The translations under genes and the position numbers were made by a program. DNA of 64,000 bases from Guptibacillus hwajinpoensis (lineage in GTDB: Bacteria; Bacillota; Bacilli; Bacillales; Guptibacillaceae): positions 62,001 through 126,000 of the forward strand of contig NZ_JAIVKU010000007.1 of the NCBI RefSeq assembly GCF_020524165.1, in the 5' to 3' direction. How positions within the stretch are numbered: position 1 is the stretch's first letter; every line of letters begins with the position of its first letter. The notes beneath the pieces were generated by a model. The model saw nothing but the letters and a program-made list of their open reading frames with translations, made no database searches and had not been told where the DNA came from. Below are positions 16,199 through 24,599 of the stretch, one piece after another.

Positions 16199-17563
16199 TT
16201 ATTTAATTCTGTATTTTTTAAGTTTTCTAACTACTGTCGGTTGACTCATGCCAAGAGCCTCAGCGATCTTCGTCGTTGTACGAAAGTAACGTCTCGCCTG
16301 CTCAAGTCGTTCTTTCTCTACTTTTTCTACTGTTTCTTGTAATGTTTCATTAAAATTATTCATTTCTGAATAAGCTTCTGTTGATTTTTTATATGTAGGC
16401 GGCAAATCCTCTTCATGTATAACGAATGCATCTGAAGTAACAATAAGACGTTCAATCAAATTCATCAGCTCACGAACATTTCCTCTCCACGTATGTTGTG
16501 TTAATTCGTGAATCACTACCTTATTCAATATTCGCTTCCGTTTATACGCATTGCAGAAGTGATCGACAAACGATTGAATGAGAGGGAGGATATCTTCCTT
16601 TCTCTCTCGTAAAGGGGGAATCACTAACGGAACAACATTCAATCGAAAATATAAATCCTCTCGAAACATTTTTTCTCGTACCGCTTGTTCCAAATCTTTA
16701 TTCGTCGCACTGATGATTCGAAAATCTGAGGTAACCTCTTTTCTTCCTCCTAAGCGATAAAAGCGTTTTTCTTGTATGAGTTTCAATACTTTCACTTGAT
16801 TTTGGAGCGAAAGTTCTCCAATTTCATCGAGAAAAAGCGTTCCGCTAGCTGCCATCTCAGCAAGACCAATGCGCCCTCCTTTTCTAGCTCCAGTAAATGA
16901 TCCATCTTCATACCCGAAAAGTTCCGCTTCAAATAAGGACTCAGGAATTGCCCCACAGTTCACTTCAATAAAAGGCGCATCTCTACGTTCACTTTTAGAA
17001 TGAATGTAACGAGCAAGCTCTGTCTTTCCTACCCCCGATTCACCTAAGAGAAGAACGTTCACATCTACTCCAGCAACCTGCTTTCCAGTAGCCAGAATTT
17101 TTCTCATAGCATCACTTCGGGCAATCAGTCCCCCATCATCCTGCTGCTGTTTGAGCTGCTCCAGCTCATTTCTCACACGCTCCATCTCAGAAGACATTTC
17201 TTCCATTCCAGCCTTAATTTCCATTAACTCGGTTATGTCGTGTGAATAACTGACAATCCTTACAAGCTCTCCGATCTCGTTAAAAACAGGGAGGCCGGTT
17301 ACGAGAAGCTTTTTCCCATCAGGGCCGGTTTGCACGAACGTAACACGCTTCTTTTCCTTCACGACTAGTGGTGTTGCAAGTGGTGTAAACAATCCTTCTT
17401 TTTCAAGATCATATACCGATCTCCCCATCAAATCATTGGCCTTCACGCCATAAACCATACCCGTTCCTTCACTTACTTTAACGATAATCCCATTTCGATC
17501 TGTTACTAAAATATCGTCTTGTAATGAATGAAAGATCGCTTTATATTCGTTCCACTCTGTCAA
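16199..17563 (-). CDS. PAS-AAA+ sigma-54-dependent transcriptional activator
   Basis: Bacterial enhancer-binding protein (454 aa from the TTG at 17563). A PAS sensor domain occupies about residues 5-115, followed by a coiled coil (EEMSSEMERVRNELEQLKQQQ). The AAA+ domain has Walker A GESGVGKTE (near 173), the sigma-54 contact loop ELFGYEDGSFTGARKGG (GAFTGA variant), Walker B TLFLDEIGEL and the arginine fingers in FREDLYFRLNV. A C-terminal TyrR/Fis-like HTH (TKIAEALGMSQPTVVRKLKKY) ends the protein. TTG 17563 is preferred, with AGGGGTGG just upstream; ATG 17584 lacks a ribosome site. It should activate the yjiH-aminotransferase operon in response to a ligand. Confidence 0.9.
   Translation of the reverse strand: MTEWNEYKAIFHSLQDDILVTDRNGIIVKVSEGTGMVYGVKANDLMGRSVYDLEKEGLFTPLATPLVVKEKKRVTFVQTGPDGKKLLVTGLPVFNEIGELVRIVSYSHDITELMEIKAGMEEMSSEMERVRNELEQLKQQQDDGGLIARSDAMRKILATGKQVAGVDVNVLLLGESGVGKTELARYIHSKSERRDAPFIEVNCGAIPESLFEAELFGYEDGSFTGARKGGRIGLAEMAASGTLFLDEIGELSLQNQVKVLKLIQEKRFYRLGGRKEVTSDFRIISATNKDLEQAVREKMFREDLYFRLNVVPLVIPPLRERKEDILPLIQSFVDHFCNAYKRKRILNKVVIHELTQHTWRGNVRELMNLIERLIVTSDAFVIHEEDLPPTYKKSTEAYSEMNNFNETLQETVEKVEKERLEQARRYFRTTTKIAEALGMSQPTVVRKLKKYRIK
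16357..16372. promoter_or_regulatory. Candidate upstream activator site (copy 1)
   Basis: Palindrome TATTCA-TTTC-TGAATA inside the 3' part of the activator gene, about 163 bp upstream of the -24 element of the yjiH promoter. This is a normal distance for an enhancer of an AAA+ activator. Two near-identical copies flank the activator's own start. Confidence 0.6.
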
Positions 17564-17577
17564 ATGACCACCCCTAT

Positions 17578-17593
17578 TATTCATTTTTGAATA
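17578..17593. promoter_or_regulatory. Candidate activator-binding palindrome (copy 2)
   Basis: TATTCA-TTTT-TGAATA, 15 bp upstream of the TTG start of the activator and overlapping the alternative ATG. Its position suggests autoregulation. Confidence 0.58.
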
Positions 17594-17640
17594 CTACTCG
17601 TACACCAACTTGAAAATCCGCTCATATACTTGTTTATTAT

Positions 17641-17656
17641 TATTCATTTTTGAATA
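17641..17656. promoter_or_regulatory. Candidate activator-binding palindrome (copy 3)
   Basis: TATTCA-TTTT-TGAATA, identical to copy 2 and centred 63 bp from it, about six helical turns, in the upstream region of the activator gene. Confidence 0.58.
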
Positions 17657-17729
17657 ATTTCACATTTACATCTTACCATAAGTTAGCACTTCTAACAGAT
17701 GGTAACCAAGATAATAGATAAAATGCCGC

Positions 17730-18173
17730 CTACTTCTGCTGGCTGTTTGTATACTGTCTAAATGACCCATAATATTCGTATGCTTCCCATTGCTCTTCAT
17801 TAGAATCAAAGTAAATCCAAATTGGCACGTTATCCAACTCTGGATATTCTTGAAACAACGATCTATCACCTAATCTTATAGCCGTTAATGCTCCAGGCAA
17901 CTCTTCACGAAAGATTCGATTTCTTATATTTGTTCTTCCTTCTTCTGTTGGATCATCAATCAAGACATAGACATAATAATAGAGTCCACAATCATTTCGG
18001 AATGTTCCAAGCACTTCATCTCTTAAAGAAGAAATACGGTCGATGGCATATTCTGTTCCAACTGTTAAAAATAATTCTCCCGTTAAATCAGAATGCGTTA
18101 ATGTATACTTTCTTCCTACGATCCTTTTCTTCTCCTTCATTCCATCACGATACGTTACATAAGGTTGCCGCAT
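17730..18173 (-). CDS. Staygreen-domain protein
   Basis: Cytosolic protein of 147 aa. The segment RRKYTLTHSDLTGELFLTVG-like (here GRKYTLTHSDLTGELFLTVG, residues 20-39) is the hallmark of the Staygreen (SGR) family, followed by RDEVLGTF and YYYVYVLIDD, which also fit. Plant SGR proteins remove Mg from chlorophyll a; Bacillus homologues exist although these bacteria make no chlorophyll, and their natural substrate is unknown. ATG start after GGGGGAATATCA. A single gene with no clear operon partner. Confidence 0.72.
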   Translation of the reverse strand: MRQPYVTYRDGMKEKKRIVGRKYTLTHSDLTGELFLTVGTEYAIDRISSLRDEVLGTFRNDCGLYYYVYVLIDDPTEEGRTNIRNRIFREELPGALTAIRLGDRSLFQEYPELDNVPIWIYFDSNEEQWEAYEYYGSFRQYTNSQQK

Positions 18174-18239
18174 TGATATTCCCCCTAATGAAAAGCCTAT
18201 GGAGAATCATAAAATTTGGTGCCAGTTCATCTATTCCAC

Positions 18240-18272
18240 AAAAAAAGCATCTGCTTTTACTCAGATGCTTCT
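18240..18272 (-). terminator. Terminator of the nuclease gene
   Basis: Stem AAGCATCTG/CAGATGCTT with an 8-nt loop and a long T-run on the minus strand, just after the nuclease stop codon. Confidence 0.9.
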
Positions 18273-18279
18273 TACATAC

Positions 18280-19455
18280 TTACCAGATTGCTTCCACCCA
18301 TTCCGGATGATCAATAAACGGATTCCGGTTGTGCTGATACTGATCATAAATCACATTATTTCGATTTTCTTCAAAAGAATCGACTGGATCCATTTCATTC
18401 CATGCTTTCAATACCGAAACTTTCCCGATATATGGTGCTGAACCATTGTTTACAAGGTCGTTCACTTCAAGGTCAACTTCCCCGCTATCCCCTTCGTACC
18501 GAACAGCCATGTAGAAAATCATTCGCGCTACATCACCTTTCACACTCTCACGTGGCTCCCAGGAGTCACTATCATAATAGTTACCAGGTGCTTCTGATTG
18601 AGGGGAACCACCGTTATCGAAATCGAGATTACCACGGGAGCTATTAACCGTTACATCTGTTGGACGCAGGTGATGAACATCGGTTCCTGGTCCCATCGAT
18701 GTTCCAAAATCTCCGTGAGATTTTGCCCAAACGTGTTCCCGGTTCCAGTCGTCTACTCCTCCGCCGTTCTCATACTTGCTTTGGGACCTTCCACTATAAA
18801 GAAGAATGACGTTATTAGGATTTAACGGATCTTCGTCGGTAACCCTCAGGGCATCCCATACTTCACTATAAGAAAGCTCTGTATGATCATCAATAATCAT
18901 GTGCAATTCTGTTTTCAAAGCACTACCGGTTTTACCTACAGCAGAGCGGTAGTATGTATCATCGTAAGGAGAGGATTCTTCTTCTCCTGAATCACCAGGA
19001 TTTCCACTTCCCGCACCATCACCGAGTTCGATAGCCGATACGCTCTTAACACCTGCATGAGCAAAATAATCTGTTAAACTTCCATTTACAACAACGGATT
19101 CACCTATTAAATCCGGGTTGCTTTTTAACCCAAAATCACTTCGTAACGAAGATGGTACTTGAACAAAAAGCATCTCATTGACATTTGTTTCATTTGCTTG
19201 ATCTGCAATTGCGATGGCATAATCATCTGAAAAATTAAAGGTTGCAATGGAAGATGTTGATTCTGGTTTTCCTACAATAAATCCTTCAACTGCTCCACTG
19301 CTCCCCTGATTTGCAATCCCCTGTGTAACGGAATATGGTGATGATGCTGTTCCTGAACCATCTGCAAATGATGGTGTAATCGTGAAATACATCATGATTA
19401 ACGAAACAACTAACATAAAAACGACCGTTCCATAAGTGCGATGTGCCGTGTTCAT
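18280..19455 (-). CDS. Secreted endonuclease I family nuclease with OB-like domain
   Basis: Exported nuclease of 391 aa. Signal peptide at 1-31 (YFTITPSFADG), then an OB-fold-like module of about 120 residues (PYSVTQGIANQGSSGAVEGFIVG...VNGSLTDYFAHAGVKSVSAIEL), a Gly/Ser/Glu linker, and an endonuclease I/BsnI-type catalytic domain (about 165-391) with the DDWNREHVWAKSHG motif (His near 241), TDVHHLRPTDVTVNSSRGNLDFD and ARMIFYMAVRYEG. Such enzymes degrade extracellular DNA or RNA for nutrients. The OB-like module also occurs in other Bacillus extracellular nucleases. Confidence 0.87.
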   Translation of the reverse strand: MNTAHRTYGTVVFMLVVSLIMMYFTITPSFADGSGTASSPYSVTQGIANQGSSGAVEGFIVGKPESTSSIATFNFSDDYAIAIADQANETNVNEMLFVQVPSSLRSDFGLKSNPDLIGESVVVNGSLTDYFAHAGVKSVSAIELGDGAGSGNPGDSGEEESSPYDDTYYRSAVGKTGSALKTELHMIIDDHTELSYSEVWDALRVTDEDPLNPNNVILLYSGRSQSKYENGGGVDDWNREHVWAKSHGDFGTSMGPGTDVHHLRPTDVTVNSSRGNLDFDNGGSPQSEAPGNYYDSDSWEPRESVKGDVARMIFYMAVRYEGDSGEVDLEVNDLVNNGSAPYIGKVSVLKAWNEMDPVDSFEENRNNVIYDQYQHNRNPFIDHPEWVEAIW

Positions 19456-19726
19456 TTTGCTTCCCTCCCCATAATAAATCCTTCTTGTACATGAAGCATC
19501 TTCTAGTTTAAACCTACACGATTAAGCTAGTGGAAACACGATGTAAATGTTCCTTTATTTTTAATAGGTCATATGCCTTAGGACGATTAAAACCATGCCT
19601 TTTTTACTATAAATTCTGTTCGTACGGAAATTCCCAACGTTTTCTCTTCTTCCTGACTTTCATCAAAGCTCATTGTCCGATATAATCAATGAGGATTGTT
19701 AAACCATTAATAAAGGATGTTTTCCT

Positions 19727-21283
19727 ATGAGTATATTAACCGTAAAAAACCTTACGCACGGATTCGGTGACCGTGCCATCTTTGATGATGTATCTTTTCG
19801 TCTTTTAAAAGGCGAACACATTGGACTTATTGGTGCTAACGGCGAAGGTAAGTCAACATTTATGAACATTATTACTGGAAAGTTAGAACCAGATGAAGGA
19901 ACTGTTGAATGGTCTAAAAATGTACGAGTTGGCTATCTTGATCAGCACACTGTTCTTGAACGCGGTATGACGATTCGTGATGCCCTTAAAGGCGCATTTC
20001 AGTATTTGTTCGATTATGAATCTGAAATGAACGAATTATTTGCAAAGATGGGCGAAGCTTCTCCTGAAGAGCTTGAAAAGTTATTAGAAGAAACAGGAAC
20101 GATGCAGGATATGCTTGCAAATAATGATTTTTACGTCATTGATGCAAAGGTTGAGGAAATCGCACGCGGACTTGGGCTCGATGAAATCGGACTTGAAAAA
20201 GATGTTCAAGATTTAAGTGGTGGACAGCGTACAAAAGTCCTTCTTGCCAAACTACTTCTCGAAAAACCGGATATTCTTCTTCTGGATGAGCCAACAAACT
20301 ATCTTGATGAGCAACATATCGTTTGGCTACGCCGTTATTTACAAGAATATGAAAATGCGTTTATTTTGATTTCGCATGATATTCCTTTCTTAAATAGCGT
20401 AATTAATTTGATTTATCATATGGAAAACCAAGAATTAACTAGATATGTTGGTGACTATGATAACTTCCTTTCAGTTTATGAAGTAAAAAAACAGCAGGTT
20501 GAAGCAGCCTTCAAAAAACAACAGCAAGAAATTTCTCAACTGAAAGACTTTGTTGCTCGTAACAAAGCCCGCGTTGCCACCCGTAATATGGCCATGTCGC
20601 GGCAGAAAAAGCTTGATAAAATGGACGTTATTGAGATTGCAAAAGAAAAACCAAAACCAGAATTTCATTTCAAACAAGCTCGTGCTTCTGGCAAGCTCAT
20701 TTTTGAAACAAAGGATCTTGTAATTGGTTACGATGAGCCATTATCTAGACCGTTAAACCTTTCAATGGAAAGAGGTCAAAAAATCGCGCTCATGGGGGCA
20801 AACGGTATTGGTAAAACTACGCTGCTTCGCAGTATTCTTGGTGAAATCAAACCAATTGAAGGTTCAGTAGAGCTTGGTGACTATTTATATACTGGTTACT
20901 TTGAGCAAGAAATCAAAACTAGAACATCAAACACCTGTATCGAAGAAATGTGGCGAGAATTCCCGCACTACAGCCAGGCACAAATTCGCGCAGCTTTATC
21001 GAAGTGCGGTTTAACAACAAAGCATATCGAAAGTAAGGTCGATGTGCTAAGTGGTGGTGAAAAAGCAAAGCTTAGACTTTGTAAATTAATGAATACAGAA
21101 TCAAACTTACTTGTCTTTGATGAGCCAACAAACCATCTTGATGTGGAGGCAAAAGCCGAATTAAAAAGGGCTTTAAATGAATACAAAGGAAGCATTATTC
21201 TCATCTCTCACGAACCAGAGTTTTATCAAGATATCGCCACCGATGTGTGGAATTGTGAAGATTGGACAACGAAACTCGTCTAG
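19727..21283 (+). CDS. yfmM: ABC-F family ATPase (YfmM-like)
   Basis: Soluble twin-ATPase ABC-F protein of 518 aa, acting on ribosomes rather than as a transporter. The two nucleotide-binding domains have Walker A GANGEGKST (36-44) and GANGIGKTT (near 358), signatures LSGGQRTKVLLAKLLL and LSGGEKAKLRLCKLM, and Walker B LLLDEPTNYLD and LVFDEPTNHLD. They are joined by a basic helical linker (about 240-310, RNKARVATRNMAMSRQKKLDKM) that would reach the ribosomal E/P site. Length equals B. subtilis YfmM. Antibiotic resistance cannot be inferred. Confidence 0.88.
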   Translation: MSILTVKNLTHGFGDRAIFDDVSFRLLKGEHIGLIGANGEGKSTFMNIITGKLEPDEGTVEWSKNVRVGYLDQHTVLERGMTIRDALKGAFQYLFDYESEMNELFAKMGEASPEELEKLLEETGTMQDMLANNDFYVIDAKVEEIARGLGLDEIGLEKDVQDLSGGQRTKVLLAKLLLEKPDILLLDEPTNYLDEQHIVWLRRYLQEYENAFILISHDIPFLNSVINLIYHMENQELTRYVGDYDNFLSVYEVKKQQVEAAFKKQQQEISQLKDFVARNKARVATRNMAMSRQKKLDKMDVIEIAKEKPKPEFHFKQARASGKLIFETKDLVIGYDEPLSRPLNLSMERGQKIALMGANGIGKTTLLRSILGEIKPIEGSVELGDYLYTGYFEQEIKTRTSNTCIEEMWREFPHYSQAQIRAALSKCGLTTKHIESKVDVLSGGEKAKLRLCKLMNTESNLLVFDEPTNHLDVEAKAELKRALNEYKGSIILISHEPEFYQDIATDVWNCEDWTTKLV

Positions 21284-21320
21284 AAAAAAGGCTTATCCGA
21301 TTAATCGGATAAGCCTTTTT
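21284..21320. terminator. Bidirectional terminator
   Basis: Nearly perfect palindrome AAAAAAGGCTTATCCGATT with its complement between yfmM (plus) and the hybrid kinase gene (minus). The kinase stop codon lies inside it. Confidence 0.92.
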
Positions 21321-24192
21321 CATTTTCTTCAATCGAATAATCAGGTACGAGTATCTTCCCGTTGTTATTCTCATTCATAAGAGATTTAATCAATGACTTT
21401 GTTAAATTCTTAGGAGGATACGGTTTAATGAGATAGTCTTTCGCCCCTAAATCAAATCCACGCTGCTTCTCTTCACTAACGGTGGAAACAAAGATCGGTA
21501 TATTTTTTGTCCGCTCTGTTTCCTTTACTGCCTTTAGAACATCCCAGCCGCTCATTCGCCCATCTAACATAATATCAAGTACGATTCCTTTTGGCGTGGT
21601 TTGCTTAAGTAATTCAATCGCAGATTCTCCACTTCGACAATGATGAGCCGTAAATCCACTCTCCGTGATTTCTTCCATGAGTAAGAGTGCAAGACTATCA
21701 TCATCTTCTACTATTAGCACTCCGCCATCTACTAATTCACCAAATTTTAGCGGCTTCTCTTCTAATTCAAGAGGGAAAACGAGAGTAAACGTGCTTCCTT
21801 CCCCTAATTCTGAGGTAACTAGGACGTCACCGTTATGGGCTGTCACGATCTCTTTTGATATTGCCAGACCGAGGCCCGTTCCACCAATTTGACGACGATC
21901 TGAATTATCGACACGATAAAATTTTGTGAAAAGTTTTGATAGTGCATCCTGTGGAATCCCAAGTCCTTCATCTTTAATATCTACGTAAAGATGATTCTTC
22001 TCTACTCTCAATCTTGTTAAGATCACTCCACCTTCTGGAGAATATTTAACTGCATTGCTGACAAAATTATTGAAAACCTGTTTAATTTTATCCTCATCAC
22101 CAATAATCTCATGATGATCGGCCAGATCTTCCATTACAAAGGAGTGAAGTCTGGAATGATCACGATAACTATCAAGCACCTCTTCTATAAGTTCTTTTAC
22201 ATCAATACGTGTTTTGTCGTAGTTTTGTTTGCCCGCTTCCATCCGCTGAATATCAAGAAAATCATTGATCAATGACGTTAACCGCTTTGCTTCTTTATAA
22301 ATTGTATTCAAATACTTTTTTTGTTTTTCAGGTTTTAACTCTTTTGAAAGCATAAGCTCTGTAAAACCAAGGACACTAGAAAGCGGTGTTCGTAATTCAT
22401 GGCTAACGGTACTCACAAACTCGTTTTTCATTTCATCTACTTCATGTTCACGTGTTATATCCCGATGGACGAAAATTGAACCAATGAATTTATCTCCGTT
22501 ATATAAGTGCTCGTAGTACATTTGAATACATAGCGATGGTTCCGTATTGGTTTGATAGATAAGTTCACTTTGCTTAGGCTTTACACCAGCTATCACATCG
22601 TGAATATACGAATTTACGACATTACGATCATCTATATCGACTTGCAATAGAAACTTCGAACTCCACTCAATAAATGGTTTTTCATTCGCACCATCAGGGA
22701 AACATGCATCTAACATCGAACACATCTGGTCATTAACAGCACGCGTTGTCCCTTCTCTGTCAACGAGCTGAATTCCTTCGCGTATCGTATTCAAGATCTC
22801 TCTATTAACCTGTCGCTCATTTTCTGTCGTTTCATATAGTCGGAGTTTATCGAGAGCGAGAGAAATTTGACGCGATAAATCGGATAGTTCCGTTACTTCT
22901 TCAGTAGTAAATTCCCCACCGATCCTCGTGATACAGAGCAAAGCAACGGCTTCGTTATCTGAAAGGACTGGAATGTAAAGATCATAGGAAACGCTATTTC
23001 CATCATGATAACCTGCTTCCCCAATCGAAGCAGCTCTTTGAACAATATGAAACTTTTTTTGTTCAATCGCTTTAACACCTGGTCCCTCTACTAGATGATC
23101 GATCCACTGGTGAACTTTCTCTTGACTAACACCGAGGGATGCATAATCCTTCCCTTGATTTAACATGACGATTATGCCTTTATCCGAGTTAAGGATGTGA
23201 ATCATATTTGTAATGATACTTTGAAGTAGTTCACTTTTCGTTAAGGTAGACGCAAGCGAACGATTTAATTCGTTTCGATGTTCCAGCACCTTCTTTTGAA
23301 TGTTCATCGCTTTAACATTTTGTTCAAGCGTAAATTTACTCCCTTTCAGCTCTTCGCTTTGCTCAATCAATGCTTCATTTGACGTAATAAGTGCTTTTTC
23401 ATTTTGTTTAATGTTTTTTACCATTAAATTAAACGATCGAGCGAGTTCTCCAAGTTCGTCTGATCTTCTGAGATGAGGAACTTCCAAATTCCCTTCATTT
23501 TCACCTGACGACACTTGACTGGAAGCTAACGCCAATTCCCGAAGTGGTTTTCCAATACGTCTAGCCATAACACCAGCAAGAATCGTTGCAATTAAGAGTA
23601 GGAAAATAACAAATGAGACGAATACTATCTGTAGATTTGATAAGCGATTGATCAGGTTTTGCTCGGTTGTATAAATTTCGTTCTCCACATCAGAAACAAG
23701 CTCTCTCGTTTGATCTCTTAAATCATAGACTAAACTACTTCCCCCTCGATCTTGAGAAAGATTTTGCAACCCTTCTGTATCATCAGAAGCTACGTTTACT
23801 TTCGCTTCTTCAAACAAGTTATAATAATTGATTAACTCGTTCTGTAGATTTGTGATATAAGCTCTCTCTTCTTTAGTTTCTAGCTCTGGTTCAAGCTGTT
23901 TGATTTTATCAACAATTGAATTTTTCTGAGCCACATAATTCGTTAAAAAGGGCTTTTCGATGCGAAACCCTAAATACCCTCGCGCCTCAAAAAACATGTC
24001 GTTTAAACTATCTTCTAGCTCAACGGCATACTGTTGTTTTTGTCTAAGATCAATCACTTTCTTCTCGTACTTTGCTTCGATTGACTGACTATACAGCCCC
24101 ATCCCAACTGCCGCAACTAAAATCAGAAACAAAAAACCACTCATAAACCAGACAAACTGCCGTGATAAACTACTTTTCCACCGTCTATTCAC
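21301..24192 (-). CDS. Hybrid sensor histidine kinase/response regulator
   Basis: Membrane kinase of 963 aa: TM1 (about 12-33), an extracellular helical sensor (34-185), TM2 (186-208), HAMP (209-262), coiled coil, GAF-like domain (about 320-455), PAS (about 470-590), HisKA with phospho-His near 598 (STVSHELRTPL), HATPase (to about 815, with GLGIP and GTGLGLAIS) and a C-terminal receiver (about 828-945) with Asp near 872 (VLDIMLDG). The GTG start overlaps the preceding single receiver gene by 8 bp. As last gene of the exopolysaccharide-like operon it could phosphorylate its own receiver, the single receiver and the Hpt protein. Confidence 0.9.
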   Translation of the reverse strand: MNRRWKSSLSRQFVWFMSGFLFLILVAAVGMGLYSQSIEAKYEKKVIDLRQKQQYAVELEDSLNDMFFEARGYLGFRIEKPFLTNYVAQKNSIVDKIKQLEPELETKEERAYITNLQNELINYYNLFEEAKVNVASDDTEGLQNLSQDRGGSSLVYDLRDQTRELVSDVENEIYTTEQNLINRLSNLQIVFVSFVIFLLLIATILAGVMARRIGKPLRELALASSQVSSGENEGNLEVPHLRRSDELGELARSFNLMVKNIKQNEKALITSNEALIEQSEELKGSKFTLEQNVKAMNIQKKVLEHRNELNRSLASTLTKSELLQSIITNMIHILNSDKGIIVMLNQGKDYASLGVSQEKVHQWIDHLVEGPGVKAIEQKKFHIVQRAASIGEAGYHDGNSVSYDLYIPVLSDNEAVALLCITRIGGEFTTEEVTELSDLSRQISLALDKLRLYETTENERQVNREILNTIREGIQLVDREGTTRAVNDQMCSMLDACFPDGANEKPFIEWSSKFLLQVDIDDRNVVNSYIHDVIAGVKPKQSELIYQTNTEPSLCIQMYYEHLYNGDKFIGSIFVHRDITREHEVDEMKNEFVSTVSHELRTPLSSVLGFTELMLSKELKPEKQKKYLNTIYKEAKRLTSLINDFLDIQRMEAGKQNYDKTRIDVKELIEEVLDSYRDHSRLHSFVMEDLADHHEIIGDEDKIKQVFNNFVSNAVKYSPEGGVILTRLRVEKNHLYVDIKDEGLGIPQDALSKLFTKFYRVDNSDRRQIGGTGLGLAISKEIVTAHNGDVLVTSELGEGSTFTLVFPLELEEKPLKFGELVDGGVLIVEDDDSLALLLMEEITESGFTAHHCRSGESAIELLKQTTPKGIVLDIMLDGRMSGWDVLKAVKETERTKNIPIFVSTVSEEKQRGFDLGAKDYLIKPYPPKNLTKSLIKSLMNENNNGKILVPDYSIEENEKGLSD

Positions 24193-24550
24193 CTAAAATA
24201 TCCCCTACCACGTTTGCTAGTTCTATCGGGCTAAACGGTTTGGAAATAAAATAGTCCGCACCTGCTTCTCTTGCAATCTCTTCATCTTTCTTTTGAGCTT
24301 TTGCAGTAAGCATCATAATTTTCACATCAAACTTTCCTTGCTCTCGAACCTTTTTAATTACTTCAAGTCCAGTCATTTCAGGCATCATATAATCAAGTAG
24401 GACAAGATCATACTCATTCGTTTCAATATAATCCAGTGCTTTCGCACCATCTTCCGCCTCATCGATTTCATAGTCATCAACTTCAAGCGTATCGACGATT
24501 AACATTCGTAGAATTTCTTCATCTTCTGCGACTAACAATTTTGGAGCCAT
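24185..24550 (-). CDS. Single-domain response regulator (CheY-like)
   Basis: Stand-alone receiver of 121 aa: acidic pocket VAEDEE, phosphoacceptor Asp in LVLLDYMMPEMTG, conserved Thr/Ala in MLTAKA and Lys in YFISKPFSP. No output domain. ATG 24550 is preferred over the upstream in-frame start at 24568, because AAAAGGGTGA precedes it. It lies between the glycosidase-like protein and the hybrid kinase and probably shuttles phosphate within the operon's signalling chain. Confidence 0.9.
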   Translation of the reverse strand: MAPKLLVAEDEEILRMLIVDTLEVDDYEIDEAEDGAKALDYIETNEYDLVLLDYMMPEMTGLEVIKKVREQGKFDVKIMMLTAKAQKKDEEIAREAGADYFISKPFSPIELANVVGDILGE

Positions 24551-24599
24551 GAAAATCACCCTTTTCAATTAATTGAAATAAGAATAGAGGGGCTTCCCT

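Noticed and set aside
17682..17696. GTTAG-CACTT-CTAAC as terminator of the staygreen gene
   Set aside because: Short stem without a T-run; probably fortuitous.
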